DNA of 64,000 nucleotides from Salvelinus alpinus (GCF_045679555.1 NC_092091.1:69826517-69890516); one strand, 5' to 3'; counted from the first letter of the stretch, positions 1-16,859 are shown. Made by a program: numbers and translations. Notes: generated from the sequence alone by a model not told the origin.

Positions 1-3000
1 GTGTAGTGAGTTAGTGTTAGACCAGGGGAGACCAGTCAGAGTAGTGAGTTAGTGTTAGACCAGGGGAGACCAGTCAGAGTGGTGAGTTAGTGTTAGACCA
101 GGGGAGACCAGTCAGTGTAGTGAGTTAGTGTTAGACCAGGGGAGACCAGTCAGAGTAGTGAGTTAGTGTTAGACCAGGGGAGACCAGCCAGAGTGGTGAG
201 TTAGTGTTAGACCAGGGGAGACCAGTCAGAGTAGTGAGTTAGTGTTAGACCAGGGGAGACCAGTCAGAGTAGTGAGTTAGTGTTAGACCAGGGGAGACCA
301 GTCAGTGTAGTGAGTTAGTGTTAGACCAGGGGAGACCAGTCAGTGTAGTGAGTTAGTGTTAGACCAGGGGAGACCAGTCAGAGTAGTGAGTTAGTGTTAG
401 ACCAGGGGAGACCAGTCAGAGTAGTGAGTTAGTGTTAGACCAGGGGAGACCAGGGGAGACCAGTCAGTGTAGTGAGTTAGTGTTAGACCAGGGGAGACCA
501 GTCAGAGAAGTGAGTTAGTGTTAGACCAGGGGAGACCAGCCAGAGTAGTGAGTTAGTGTTAGACCAGGGGAGACCAGTCAGAGTAGTGAGTTAGTGTTAG
601 ACCAGGGGAGACCAGGGGAGACCAGTCAGAGTAGTGAGATAGTGTTAGACCAGGGGAGACCAGTCAGTGTAGTGAGTTAGTGTTAGACCAGGGGAGACCA
701 GTCAGTGTAGTGAGTTAGTGTTAGACCAGGGGAGACCAGCCAGAGTAGTGAGTTAGTGTTAGACCAGGGGAGACCAGTCAGAGTAGTGAGTTAGTGTTAG
801 ACCAGGTGAGACCAGGGGAGACCAGTCAGAGTAGTGAGATAGTTTTAGACCAGGGGAGACCAGTCAGTGTAGTGAGTTAGTGTTAGACCAGGGGAGACCA
901 GTCAGAGTAGTGAGTTAGTGTTAGACCAGGGGAGACCAGCCAGAGTAGTGAGTTAGTGTAAGACCAGGGGAGACCAGCCAGTGTAGTGAGTTAGTGTTAG
1001 ACCAGGGGAGACCAGTCAGAGTAGTGAGTTAGTGTTAGACCAGGGGAGACCAGTCAGAGTGGTGAGTTAGTGTTAGACCAGGGGAGACCAGTCAGTGTAG
1101 TGAGTTAGTGTTAGACCAGGGTAGACCAGTCAGTGTAGTGAGTTAGTGTTAGACCAGGGGAGACCAGTCAGAGTAGTGAGTTAGTGTTAGACCAGGGGAG
1201 ACCAGTCAGAGTAGTGAGTTAGTGTTAGACCAGGGGAGACCAGTCAGAGTAGTGAGTTAGTGTTAGACCAGGGGAGACCAGTCAGAGTAGTGAGTTAGTG
1301 TTAGACCAGGGGAGACCAGTCAGAGTAGTGAGTTAGTGTTAGACCAGGGGAGACCAGTCAGAGTAGTGAGTTAGTGTTAGACCAGGGGAGACCAGTCAGA
1401 GTAGTGAGTTAGTGTTAGACCAGGGGAGACCAGTCAGAGTAGTGAGTTAGTGTTAGACCAGGGGAGACCAGGGGAGACCAGTCAGAGTAGTGAGTTAGTG
1501 TTAGACCAGGGGAGACCAGTCAGTGTAGTGAGTTAGTGTTAGACCAGGGGAGACCAGTCAGAGTAGTGAGTTAGTGTTAGAACAGGGGAGACCAGTCAGA
1601 GTAGTGAGTTAGTGTTAGACCAGGGGAGACCAGCCAGAGTAGTGAGTTAGTGTTAGACCAGGGGAGACCAGCCAGTGTAGTGAGTTAGTGTTAGACCAGG
1701 GGAGACCAGTCAGAGTAGTGAGTTAGTGTTAGACCAGGGGAGACCAGTCAGAGTAGTGAGTTAGTGTTAGACCAGGGGAGACCAGTCAGAGTAGTGAGTT
1801 AGTGTTAGACCAGGGGAGACCAGTCAGAGTAGTGAGTTAGTGTTAGACCAGGGGAGACCAGCCAGAGTGGTGAGTTAGTGTTAGACCAGGGGAGACCAGT
1901 CAGAGTAGTGAGTTAGTGTTAGACCAGGGGAGACCAGTCAGAGTAGTGAGTTAGTGTTAGACCAGGGGAGACCAGTCAGAGTAGTGAGTTAGTGTTAGAC
2001 CAGGGGAGACCAGTCAGTGTAGTGAGTTAGTGTTAGACCAGGGGAGACCAGTCAGAGTAGTGAGTTAGTGTTAGACCAGGGGAGACCAGTCAGAGTAGTG
2101 AGTTAGTGTTAGACCAGGGGAGACCAGGGGAGACCAGTCAGTGTAGTGAGTTAGTGTTAGACCAGGGGAGACCAGTCAGAGTAGTGAGTTAGTGTTAGAC
2201 CAGGGGAGACCAGTCAGAGTAGTGAGTTAGTGTTAGACCAGGGGAGACCAGCTCAGAGTGTAGTGAGTTAGTGTTAGACCAGGGGAGACCAGTCAGAGTA
2301 GTGAGTTAGTGTTAGACCAGGGGAGACCAGTCAGAGTAGTGAGTTAGTGTTAGACCAGGGGAGACCAGCCAGTGTAGTGAGTTAGTGTTAGACCAGGGGA
2401 GACCAGTCAGAGTAGTGAGTTAGTGTTAGACCAGGGGAGACCAGTCAGAGTGGTGAGTTAGTGTTAGACCAGGGGAGACCAGTCAGTGTAGTGAGTTAGT
2501 GTTAGACCAGGGGAGACCAGTCAGAGTAGTGAGTTAGTGTTAGACCAGGGGAGACCAGCCAGAGTGGTGAGTTAGTGTTAGACCAGGGGAGACCAGTCAG
2601 AGTAGTGAGTTAGTGTTAGACCAGGGGAGACCGGTCAGGGTAGTGAGTTAGTGTTAGACCAGGGGAGACCAGTCAGTGTAGTGAGTTAGTGTTAGACCAG
2701 GGGAGACCAGTCAGAGTAGTGAGTTAGTGTTAGACCAGGGGAGACCAGTCAGAGTAGTGAGTTAGGTGAGACCAGGGGAGACCAGTCAGAGTAGTGAGTT
2801 AGTGTTAGACCAGGGGAGACCAGGGGAGACCAGTCAGAGTAGTGAGTTAGTGTTAGACCAGGGGAGACCAGTCAGAGTAGTGAGTTAGTGTTAGACCAGG
2901 GGAGACCAGCCAGAGTAGTGAGTTAGTGTTAGACCAGGGGAGACCAGTCAGAGTAGTGAGTTAGTGTTAGACCAGGGGAGACCAGTCAGAGTAGTGAGTT

Positions 3001-6000
3001 AGTGTTAGACCAGGGGAGACCAGTCAGTGTAGTGAGTTAGTGTTAGACCAGGGGAGACCAGTCAGAGTAGTGAGTTAGTGTTAGACCAGGGGAGACCAGT
3101 CAGAGTAGTGAGTTAGTGTTAGACCAGGGGAGACCAGTCAGTGTAGTGAGTTAGTGTTAGACCAGGGGAGACCAGTCAGAGTAGTGAGTTAGTGTTAGAC
3201 CAGGGGAGACCAGTCAGAGTAGTGAGTTAGTGTTAGACCAGGGGAGACCAGTCAGTGTAGTGAGTTAGTGTTAGACCAGGGGAGACCAGTCAGAGTAGTG
3301 AGTTAGTGTTAGACCAGGGGAGACCAGTCAGTGTGGTGAGTTAGTGTTAGACCAGGGGAGACCAGTCAGAGTAGTGAGTTAGTGTTAGACCAGGGGAGAC
3401 CAGTCAGAGTAGTGAGTTAGTGTTAGACCAGGGGAGACCAGTCAGAGTAGTGAGTTAGTGTTAGACCAGGGGAGACCAGTCAGTGTAGTGAGTTAGTGTT
3501 AGACCAGGGGAGACCAGTCAGAGTAGTGAGTTAGTGTTAGACCAGGGGAGACCAGTCAGAGTAGTGAGTTAGTGTTAGACCAGGGGAGACCAGTCAGAGT
3601 AGTGAGTTAGTGTTAGACCAGGGGAGACCAGTCAGTGTAGTGAGTTAGTGTTAGACCAGGGGAGACCAGTCAGAGTAGTGAGTTAGTGTTGGACCAGGGG
3701 AGACCAGTCAGAGTGGTGAGTTAGTGTTAGACCAGGGGAGACCAGTCAGTGTAGTGAGTTAGTGTTAGACCAGGGGAGACCAGTCAGAGTGGTGAGTTAG
3801 TGTTAGACCAGGGGAGACCAGTCAGAGTAGTGAGTTAGTGTTAGACCAGGGGAGACCAGTCACTGTAGTGAGTTAGTGTTAGACCAGGGGATACCAGGGG
3901 AGACCAGTCAGAGTAGTGAGTTAGTGTTAGACCAGGGGAGACCAGTCAGTGTAGTGAGTTAGTGTTAGACCAGGGGAGACCAGTCAGAGTAGTGAGTTAG
4001 TGTTAGACCAGGGGAGAACAGTCAGAGTAGTGAGTTAGTGTTAGACCAGGGGAGACCAGGGGAGACCAGTCAGAGTGGTGAGTTAGTGTTAGACCAGGAA
4101 AGACCAGGGGAGACCAGTCAGTGTAGTGAGTTAGTGTTAGACCAGGGGAGACCAGGGGAGACCAGTCAGAGTAGTGAGTTAGTGTTAGACCAGGGGAGAC
4201 CAGTCAGTGTAGTGAGTTAGTGTTAGACCAGGGGAGACCAGTCAGAGTAGTGAGTTAGTGTTAGACCAGGGGGACCAGTCTGAGTAGTGAGTTAGTGTTA
4301 GACCAGGGGAGACCAAGGTAGACCAGCCAGAGTGGTGAGTTAGTGTTAGACCAGGGGAGACCAGTCAGAGTAGTGAGTTAGTGTTAGACCAGGGGAGACC
4401 AGTCAGAGTAGTGAGTTAGTGTTAGACCAGGGGAGACCAGTCAGTGTGGTGAGTTAGTGTTAGACCAGGGTAGACCAGTCATTGTAGTGAGTTAGTGTTA
4501 GACCAGGGGAGACCAGTCAGAGTAGTGAGTTAGTGTTAGACCAGGGGAGACCAGTCAGAGTAGTGAGTTAGTGTTAGACCAGGGGAGACCAGTCAGAGTA
4601 GTGAGTTAGTGTTAGACCAGGGGAGACCAGTCAGAGTAGTGAGTTAGTGTTAGACCAGGGGAGACCAGCCAGAGTAGTGAGTTAGTGTTAGACCAGGGGA
4701 GACCAGTCAGAGTAGTGAGTTAGTGTTAGACCAGGGGAGACCAGTCAGAGTAGTGAGTTAGTGTTAGACCAGGGGAGACCAGTCAGTGTAGTGAGTTAGT
4801 GTTAGACCAGGGGAGACCAGTCAGAGTAGTGAGTTAGTGTTAGACCAGGGTAGACCAGTCAGTGTAGTGAGTTAGTGTTAGACCAGGGGAGACCAGGGGA
4901 GACCAGTCAGAGTAGTGAGTTAGTGTTAGACCAGGGGAGACCAGTCAGTGTAGGGAGTTAGTGTTAGACCAGGGGAGACCAGTCAGAGTAGTGAGTTAGT
5001 GTTAGACCAGGGGAGACCAGTCAGAGTAGTGAGTTAGTGTTAGACCAGGGGAGACCAGTCAGAGTAGTGAGTTAGTGTTAGACCAGGGGAGACCAGTCAG
5101 AGTAGTGAGTTAGTGTTAGACCAGGGGAGACCAGTCAGAGTAGTGAGTTAGTGTTAGACCAGGGGAGACCAGTCACTGTAGTGAGTTAGTGTTAGACCAG
5201 GGGATACCAGGGGAGATCAGTCAGAGTAGTGAGTTAGTGTTAGACCAGGGGAGACCAGTCAGAGTAGTGAGTTAGTGTGAGACCAGTCAGAGTAGTGAGT
5301 TAGTGTTAGACCAGGGGAGACCAGTCACTGTAGTGAGTTAGTGTTAGACCAGGGGATACCAGGGGAGACCAGTCAGAGCAGTGAGTTAGTGTTAGACCAG
5401 GGGAGACCAGTCAGTGTAGTGAGTTAGTGTTAGACCAGGGGAGACCAGTCAGAGTAGTGAGTTAGTGTTAGACCAGGGGAGACCAGGGGAGACCAGTCAG
5501 TGTAGTGAGTTAGTGTTAGACCAGGGGAGACCAGTCAGAGTGGTGAGTTAGTGTTAGACCAGGGGAGACCAGTCAGAGTAGTGAGTTAGTGTTAGACCAG
5601 GGGAGACCAGTCAGAGTAGTGAGTTAGTGTTAGACCAGGGGAGACCAGTCACTGTAGTGAGTTAGTGTTAGACCAGGGGATACCAGGGGAGACCAGTCAG
5701 AGTAGTGAGTTAGTGTTAGACCAGGGGAGACCAGTCAGAGTAGTGAGTTAGTGTTAGACCAGGGGAGACCAGCCAGAGTAGTGAGTTAGTGTTAGACCAG
5801 GGGAGACCAGTCAGAGTAGTGAGTTAGTGTTAGACCAGGGGAGACCAGTCAGAGTAGTGAGTTAGTGTTAGACCAGGGGAGACCAGTCAGTTTAGTGAGT
5901 TAGTGTTAGACCAGGGGAGACCAGTCAGAGTAGTGAGTTAGTGTTAGACCAGGGTAGACCAGTCAGTGTAGTGAGTTAGTGTTAGACCAGGGGAGACCAG

Positions 6001-9000
6001 GGGAGACCAGTCAGAGTAGTGAGTTAGTGTTAGACCAGGGGAGACCAGTCAGTGTAGTGAGTTAGTGTTAGACCAGGGGAGACCAGTCAGAGTAGTGAGT
6101 TAGTGTTAGACCAGGGGAGACCAGTCAGAGTAGTGAGTTAGTGTTAGACCAGGGGAGACCAGTCAGAGTAGTGAGTTAGTGTTAGACCAGGGGAGACCAG
6201 TCAGAGTAGTGAGTTAGTGTTAGACCAGGGGAGACCAGTCAGAGTAGTGAGTTAGTGTTAGACCAGGGGAGACCAGTCACTGTAGTGAGTTAGTGTTAGA
6301 CCAGGGGATACCAGGGGAGACCAGTCAGAGTAGTGAGTTAGTGTTAGACCAGGGGAGACCAGTCAGAGTAGTGAGTTAGTGTTAGACCAGGGGAGACCAG
6401 TCAGAGTAGTGAGTTAGTGTTAGACCAGGGGAGACCAGTCACTGTAGTGAGTTAGTGTTAGACCAGGGGATACCAGGGGAGACCAGTCAGAGCAGTGAGT
6501 TAGTGTTAGACCAGGGGAGACCAGTCAGTGTAGTGAGTTAGTGTTAGACCAGGGGAGACCAGTCAGAGTAGTGAGTTAGTGTTAGACCAGGGGAGACCAG
6601 GGGAGACCAGTCAGTGTAGTGAGTTAGTGTTAGACCAGGGGAGACCAGTCAGAGTGGTGAGTTAGTGTTAGACCAGGGGAGACCAGTCAGAGTAGTGAGT
6701 TAGTGTTAGACCAGGGGAGACCAGTCAGAGTAGTGAGTTAGTGTTAGACCAGGGGAGACCAGTCACTGTAGTGAGTTAGTGTTAGACCAGGGGATACCAG
6801 GGGAGACCAGTCAGAGTAGTGAGTTAGTGTTAGACCAGGGGAGACCAGTCAGAGTAGTGAGTTAGTGTTAGACCAGGGGAGACCAGTCAGAGTAGTGAGT
6901 TAGTGTTAGACCAGGGGAGACCAGTCACTGGAGTGAGTTAGTGTTAGACCAGGGGATACCAGGGGAGACCAGTCAGAGCAGTGAGTTAGTGTTAGACCAG
7001 GGGAGACCAGGGGAGACCAGTCAGAGTAGTGAGTTAGTGTTAGACCAGGGGAGACCAGTCAGTGTAGTGAGTTAGTGTTAGACCAGGGGAGACCAGTCAG
7101 AGTAGTGAGTTAGTGTTAGACCAGGGGAGACCAGGGGAGACCAGTCAGTGTAGTGAGTTAGTGTTAGACCAGGGGAGACCAGTCAGAGTGGTGAGTTAGT
7201 GTTAGACCAGGGGAGACCAGTCAGAGTAGTGAGTTAGTGTTAGACCAGGGGAGACCAGTCAGAGTAGTGAGTTAGTGTTAGACCAGGGGAGACCAGTCAG
7301 AGTAGTGAGTTAGTGTTAGACCAGGGAAGACCAGTCAGTGTAGTGAGTTAGTGTTAGACCAGGGGAGACCAGTCAGAGTAGTGAGTTAGTGTTAGACCAG
7401 GGGAGACCAGTCAGTGTAGTGAGTTAGTGTTAGACCAGGGGATACCAGGGGAGACCAGTCAGAGTAGTGAGTTAGTGTTAGACCAGGGGAGACCAGTCAG
7501 AGTAGTGAGTTAGTGTTAGACCAGGGGAGACCAGTCAGAGTAGTGAGTTAGTGTTAGACCAGGGGAGACCAGTCACTGGAGTGAGTTAGTGTTAGACCAG
7601 GGGATACCAGGGGAGACCAGTCAGAGCAGTGAGTTAGTGTTAGACCAGGGGAGACCAGGGGAGACCAGTCAGAGTAGTGAGTTAGTGTTAGACCAGGGGA
7701 GACCAGTCAGTGTAGTGAGTTAGTGTTAGACCAGGGGAGACCAGTCAGAGTAGTGAGTTAGTGTTAGACCAGGGGAGACCAGGGGAGACCAGTCAGTGTA
7801 GTGAGTTAGTGTTAGACCAGGGGAGACCAGTCAGAGTGGTGAGTTAGTGTTAGACCAGGGGAGACCAGTCAGAGTAGTGAGTTAGTGTTAGACCAGGGGA
7901 GACCAGTCAGAGTAGTGAGTTAGTGTTAGACCAGGGGAGACCAGTCAGAGTAGTGAGTTAGTGTTAGACCAGGGAAGACCAGTCAGTGTAGTGAGTTAGT
8001 GTTAGACCAGGGGAGACCAGTCAGAGTAGTGAGTTAGTGTTAGACCAGGGTAGACCAGTCAGTGTGGTGAGTTAGTGTTAGACCAGGGGAGACCAGGGGA
8101 GACCAGTCAGAGTAGTGAGTTAGTGTTAGACCAGGGGAGACCAGTCAGTGTAGGGAGTTAGTGTTAGACCAGGGGAGACCAGTCAGAGTAGTGAGTTAGT
8201 GTTAGACCAGGGGAGACCAGTCAGAGTAGTGAGTTAGTGTTAGACCAGGGGAGACCAGTCAGAGTAGTGAGTTAGTGTTAGACCAGGGGAGACCAGTCAG
8301 AGTAGTGAGTTAGTGTTAGACCAGGGGAGACCAGTCAGAGTAGTGAGTTAGTGTTAGACCAGGGGAGACCAGTCACTGTAGTGAGTTAGTGTTAGACCAG
8401 GGGATACCAGGGGAGACCAGTCAGAGCAGTGAGTTAGTGTTAGACCAGGGGAGACCAGTCAGTGTAGTGAGTTAGTGTTAGACCAGGGGAGACCAGTCAG
8501 AGTGGTGAGTTAGTGTTAGACCAGGGGAGACCAGTCAGAGTAGTGAGTTAGTGTTAGACCAGGGGAGACCAGTCAGAGTAGTGAGTTAGTGTTAGACCAG
8601 GGGAGACCAGTCACTGTAGTGAGTTAGTGTTAGACCAGGGGATACCAGGGGAGACCAGTCAGAGTAGTGAGTTAGTGTTAGACCAGGGGAGACCAGTCAG
8701 AGTAGTGAGTTAGTGTTAGACCAGGGGAGACCAGTCAGAGTAGTGAGTTAGTGTTAGACCAGGGGAGACCAGTCACTGTAGTGAGTTAGTGTTAGACCAG
8801 GGGATACCAGGGGAGACCAGTCAGAGCAGTGAGTTAGTGTTAGACCAGGGGAGACCAGGGGAGACCAGTCAGAGTAGTGAGTTAGTGTTAGACCAGGGGA
8901 GACCAGTCAGAGTAGTGAGTTAGTGTTAGACCAGGGGAGACCAGTCAGTGTAGTGAGTTAGTGTTAGACCAGGGGAGACCAGTCAGAGTAGTGAGTTAGT

Positions 9001-9574
9001 GTTAGACCAGGGGAGACCAGGGGAGACCAGTCAGTGTAGTGAGTTAGTGTTAGACCAGGGGAGACCAGTCAGAGTGGTGAGTTAGTGTTAGACCAGGGGA
9101 GACCAGTCAGAGTAGTGAGTTAGTGTTAGACCAGGGGAGACCAGTCAGAGTAGTGAGTTAGTGTTAGACCAGGGGAGACCAGTCAGAGTAGTGAGTTAGT
9201 GTTAGACCAGGGGAGACCAGTCAGAGTAGTGAGTTAGTGTTAGACCAGGGGAGACCAGGGGAGACCAGTCAGAGTAGTGAGTTAGTGTTAGACCAGGGGA
9301 GACCAGTCAGAGTAGTGAGTTAGTGTTAGACCAGGGGAGACCAGTCAGAGTAGTGAGTTAGTGTTAGACCAGGGGAGACCAGTCAGAGTGGTGAGTTAGT
9401 GTTAGACCAGGGGAGACCAGTCAGAGTGGTGAGTTAGTGTTAGACCAGGGGAGACCAGTCAGAGTAGTGAGTTAGTGTTAGACCAGGGGAGACCAGTCAG
9501 AGTGGTGAGTTAGTGTTAGACCAGGGGAGACCAGTCAGAGTGGTGAGTTAGTGTTAGACCAGGGGAGACCAGGG
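1..9574. repeat. 38-bp satellite/minisatellite array (open at left edge)
   Basis: Uninterrupted head-to-tail array of a 38-bp unit, about 240 copies in view, continuing past the left edge. Each unit carries the core GTTAGTGTTAGACC followed by AGGGGAGACCAGTCAG. Units differ by a few recurrent changes (AGAGTAG/GTGTAG/AGTGGTG, CAGTCAG/CAGCCAG, CAGTCACTG). Many are 48 bp long because AGGGGAGACC is repeated once more. There are no spacers or interruptions, and stop codons occur in every unit in several frames, so it is not coding. The array ends at unique sequence near 9575. I do not recognise the family. Confidence 0.97.
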
Positions 9575-9795
<221 letters not shown>

Positions 9796-9884
9796 CCGCC
9801 GATGATGATGATTATCATTATGTTGGGGACTCATCCAAATACCTCAAGGGACCGAAACAGAGACAAAGGCTCTCCCCCCTTCCA

Positions 9885-10025
9885 AACCTCAAACCCCCAG
9901 ACACCGACCCGGGACCCCCCACCTCCAACCCCCAGACACCGACCCGGGACCCCCCACCTCCAACCCCCCAGCATTGGCACAGGACCCCCCCACCTCCAAC
10001 CCCCCAGCATTGGCACAGGACCTCA
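9885..10025. repeat. C-rich tandem repeat, ~34-bp unit
   Basis: About four imperfect units in two flavours: one pair contains CAGACACCGACCCGGGACC and the next pair contains CAGCATTGGCACAGGACC, each followed by CCCCACCTCCAACCCC. Strongly C-rich on the + strand. The proline-rich frames here are not coding. Confidence 0.85.
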
Positions 10026-10880
10026 GGTAAACACCCATCAAGGTCCCGCCCCCCCACTTCCATCAGTCACCTCAGCCCTGGCCAGCACCCAGCACCCAGC
10101 ACCCTACCTCACTGTCTGCCAATGCAGAGGGGGTTAGAGACGAGCCGTGGCCCTGTAGGCCCCTCAGGGCTGAGGTTCACACAACATAGAGGTGGGGAGG
10201 AGCCGTGGAAAAGGTGTGGAGCTGCTGAACACCTTCCATTGGCCGAGGTGCTTTAATGCGGCTGATTCTATAGCCATTAGGGTCTGAGAGTAGGAAGTTC
10301 TGAGAACAGCATCGTTTGGTTGGGTTTGAGGGGTGGATACAGGGCAGATAGAGCATATGGTCTGAGTGATGGATGGATGGGAGGGAGAGAGAGAGAGAAG
10401 CACAATCACCAGATGGTGACAAGGTAGTATGGGTTGCACCTCCATCACTCGGTGGCGTCATCGCCGTTGTTATCATCCTTCCACAGACGCCACAGTAACA
10501 CAAGTAGATTGGGGGCTAATGACTTTCAACAGGAGCTAATGACTGATTCAGCAAGTGATGTAGTCGAGTCACTAAACCTCAAGTCTGAATCGAGTCCCAA
10601 GACCCCTGTGCTCGAGTCTGAGTCCGGGTCACCAGTGGTTGAGTCACGAGACCCCAGTGGTAACAGTGTAAATCATCTTGTAATACTTATCTGTTCGTTG
10701 ACTGAAGTATCCTGGCCACTATGATGCTATCAGTTATGTGTACTGTATGAAATAGGTAAAATACAGGTGTACCAGTCCACTATAAAATAGTCCTCACTTG
10801 ATCAGCCTTTTGCCAGCCCTTTGATAGAGTGAAGGGCCCAACTAAGAGAAATATAACGAGAGAGTGAGCGAAAGAGAGTT
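10026..10880. other. Intergenic, no gene seen
   Basis: Mixed-composition sequence. At 10556-10670 there is a degenerate repetition of GAGTC/AAGTC/GAGTCT words resembling a decayed short tandem repeat. No open frame here has a recognisable protein family. Confidence 0.5.
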
Positions 10881-10889
10881 CATTAAAAG

Positions 10890-11123
10890 CTGTGTGTGGG
10901 TGTGCATGGGTGTGTGTGTGTGTGTGGGTGTGCATGGGTACGTGTGTGTGTGTGTGTGGGTGTGCATGGGTACGTGTGTGTGTGGGTGTGGGTGTGGATG
11001 GGTGTGTGTGTGTGGGTGTGCATGGGTACGTGTGTGTGTGGGTGTGGATGGGTGTGTGTGTGTGGGTGTGCATGGGTACGTGTGTGTGTGGGTGTGGATG
11101 GGTGTGTGGGTGTGGGTGTGGAT

Positions 11124-11180
<57 letters not shown>

Positions 11181-11204
11181 TGCATGGGTACGTGTGTGTG
11201 TGGG
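10890..11204. repeat. GT-rich compound minisatellite
   Basis: Composite of TGTG runs punctuated by GGGTGTGCATGGGTACGTG and GTGGATGGGTG blocks that recur about every 26-60 bp, ending in pure GT and one last GCATGGGTACGTG block. Long cysteine/valine or histidine/threonine frames here are artefacts. Confidence 0.93.
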
Positions 11205-11495
11205 ACAGTGGTACAGCCCATTGAACAGGCCGACAGGGCTAATCCCCAGCACCATCAAAGGAGCCAGAGAAGGGGAGTCTGGGCCATGACAGCACTGCAC
11301 AGAGCACACGGAGGACAGGAGAGAGGTTAAGGGAGGAGAGAGGAGGAGAGAGGAGAGGTTAAGGGAGGTGAGGAGAGGAGAGAAGAGGAGAAGAGGGAGA
11401 GGTTAAGGGAGGAGAGGAAGGGATCATAAGGGAATCAGTCAGGTAGGCAGAGAGACAGAGAGTGAGGTGGAGCTGAGCAGGAAAGAGTGATTTTA
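11205..11495. other. Purine-rich intergenic stretch
   Basis: After about 100 bp of ordinary sequence, 11320-11440 is a purine-rich run of AGGAGAG and GGTTAAGGGAGG words. No gene seen. Confidence 0.6.
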
Positions 11496-11497
11496 CA

Positions 11498-12490
11498 TTT
11501 TTTATTTGACCTTTATTTAACCAGGTAGGCTAGTTGAGAACAAATTCTCATTTACAACTGTGACCTGGCCAAGATAAAGCAAAGCAGTGCGACAAAAACA
11601 ACAACACAGAGTTACACATGGGATAAACAAAAGTACAGTCAATAACACAATAGAAACATCAATATACAGTGTGTGCAAATGGAGTAAGGAGGTAAGGCAA
11701 TAAATAGGCCATAGTAGCGAAGTATTACAATTTAGCAAATTAACACTGGAGTGATAGATGTGCAGATGATGATGTGCAAGTAGAAATACTAGTGTGCAAA
11801 TGAGCAAAAAAGTAAATAAAAACAATATGAGGTAGATAGATTGGAGGGGCTGTTTACAGATGGGCTATGTACAGGTGCAGTGATCTGTGAGCTGCTCTGA
11901 CACCTGATGCTTAAAGTTAGTGAGGGAGATATAAGATTCCTACTTCAGTGATTTTTGCAGTTCGTTCCAGTCATTGGCAGCAGAGAACTGGAAGGAAAGG
12001 CGGTCACAGGAGGTGTTGGCTTTGTGGATGACCAGTGAGATATACCTGCTGGAGCACGTGCTACGGGTGGGTGTTGCTATGGTGACCAGTGAGCTGAGAT
12101 AAGGCGGGGCTTTACCTAGCAAAGACTTATAGATGACCTGGAGCCAGTGGGTCTAGCGACGAATATGTAGCGAGGGCCAGCCGACTAGAGCATACAACTC
12201 GCAGTGGTGGGTAGTATATGGGGCTTTGGTGACAAAACGGATGGCACTGTGATAGAATACATCCAGTTTGCTGAGTAGAGTGTTGGAGGCTATTTTGTAA
12301 ATGACATCGCCGAAGTCAAGGATCGGTAGGATAGTCAGTTTTACAAGGGAATGTTTGGCAGCGTGAGTGAAGGAGGCTTTGTTGCAAAATAGGAAGCCGA
12401 TTCTAGATTTGATTTTGGATTGGAGACGCTTAATATGAGTCTGGAAGGAGACTTTACAGTCTAACCAGACACCTAAAGAGTGATCTGATG
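11498..12490 (-). mobile_element. LINE 3' end with ORF2 C-terminal remnant (decayed)
   Basis: Read on the minus strand this is the 3' part of a non-LTR retrotransposon. Frames encode the residual C-terminal region of a reverse-transcriptase polyprotein, for example LLGKAPPYLSSLVTIATP and LSFQFSAANDWNELQKSLK near 12122-11940, typical of fish LINEs. Several stops and frame changes break it. The 3' end at 11500-11560 reads GTTCTCAACTAGCCTACCTGG followed by TTAAATAAAGG. That tail type is also seen on the SINEs at 19250-19310 and 45277. The copy lacks its 5' part and is dead. The clade (L2/Rex-like) is a guess. Confidence 0.75.
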
Positions 12491-16147
<3,657 letters not shown>

Positions 16148-16730
16148 CAATGGATATCTACCTGCTCCACCATGACAGAGCTGTCCAGGAGGGGGCTTCC
16201 TGTCTTGCTAGTCTGTACCCTCCACTGGCTGCAAACAACCAACAATGGATATCTACCTGCTCCACCATGACAGAGCTGTCCAGGAGGGGGCTTCCTGTCT
16301 TGCTAGTCTATACCCTCCACTGGCTGCAAACAACCAACAATGGATATCTACCTGCTCCACCATGACAGAGCTGTCCAGGAGGGGGCTTCCTGTCTTGCTA
16401 GTCTGTACCCTCCACTGGCTGCAAACAACCAACAATGGATATCTACCTGCTCCACCATGACAGAGCTGTCCAGGAGGGGGCTTCCTGTCTTGCTAGTCTG
16501 TACCCTCCACTGGCTGCAAACAACCAACAATGGATATCTACCTGCTCCACCATGACAGAGCTGTCCAGGAGGGGGCTTCCTGTCTTGCTAGTCTGTACCC
16601 TCCACTGGCTGCAAACAACCAACAATGGATATCTACCTGCTCCACCATGACAGAGCTGTCCAGGAGGGGGCTTCCTGTCTTGCTAGTCTATACCTAGTCT
16701 ATACCCTCCACTGGCTGCAAACAACCAACA
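16148..16730. repeat. 95-bp tandem repeat, six copies
   Basis: Six nearly identical 95-bp units, each beginning CAATGGATATCTACCTGCTC and ending GGCTGCAAACAACCAA. They differ at only a few sites, such as TCTGTACC versus TCTATACC. The last copy carries a small internal duplication of CTATACCTAGT. Because 95 is not a multiple of 3, each ATG reads through into the next unit in another frame and stops, so the repeated 71-residue frames are not a repeat protein. Confidence 0.96.
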
Positions 16731-16859
16731 TACTGAACATCTCAGCAGAATCTCTGTTTATAACACCTTTAGAGAAATGTAAAAAGATAAACTATATTTT
16801 TATATCTCCTTCAAAAACTAAACAATCCATATCTGCATCCATTGTGGTTGTGAATTCAA

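Noticed and set aside
4038..4220. 60-codon frame inside the satellite
   Set aside because: It arises from a single A-to-G change creating an ATG and from 48-bp variants avoiding stops. No coding constraint.
1..9574. CRISPR-like or telomeric array
   Set aside because: There are no unique spacers between repeats, and the GTTAGTG words are not the TTAGGG telomere unit. It is a plain tandem satellite.
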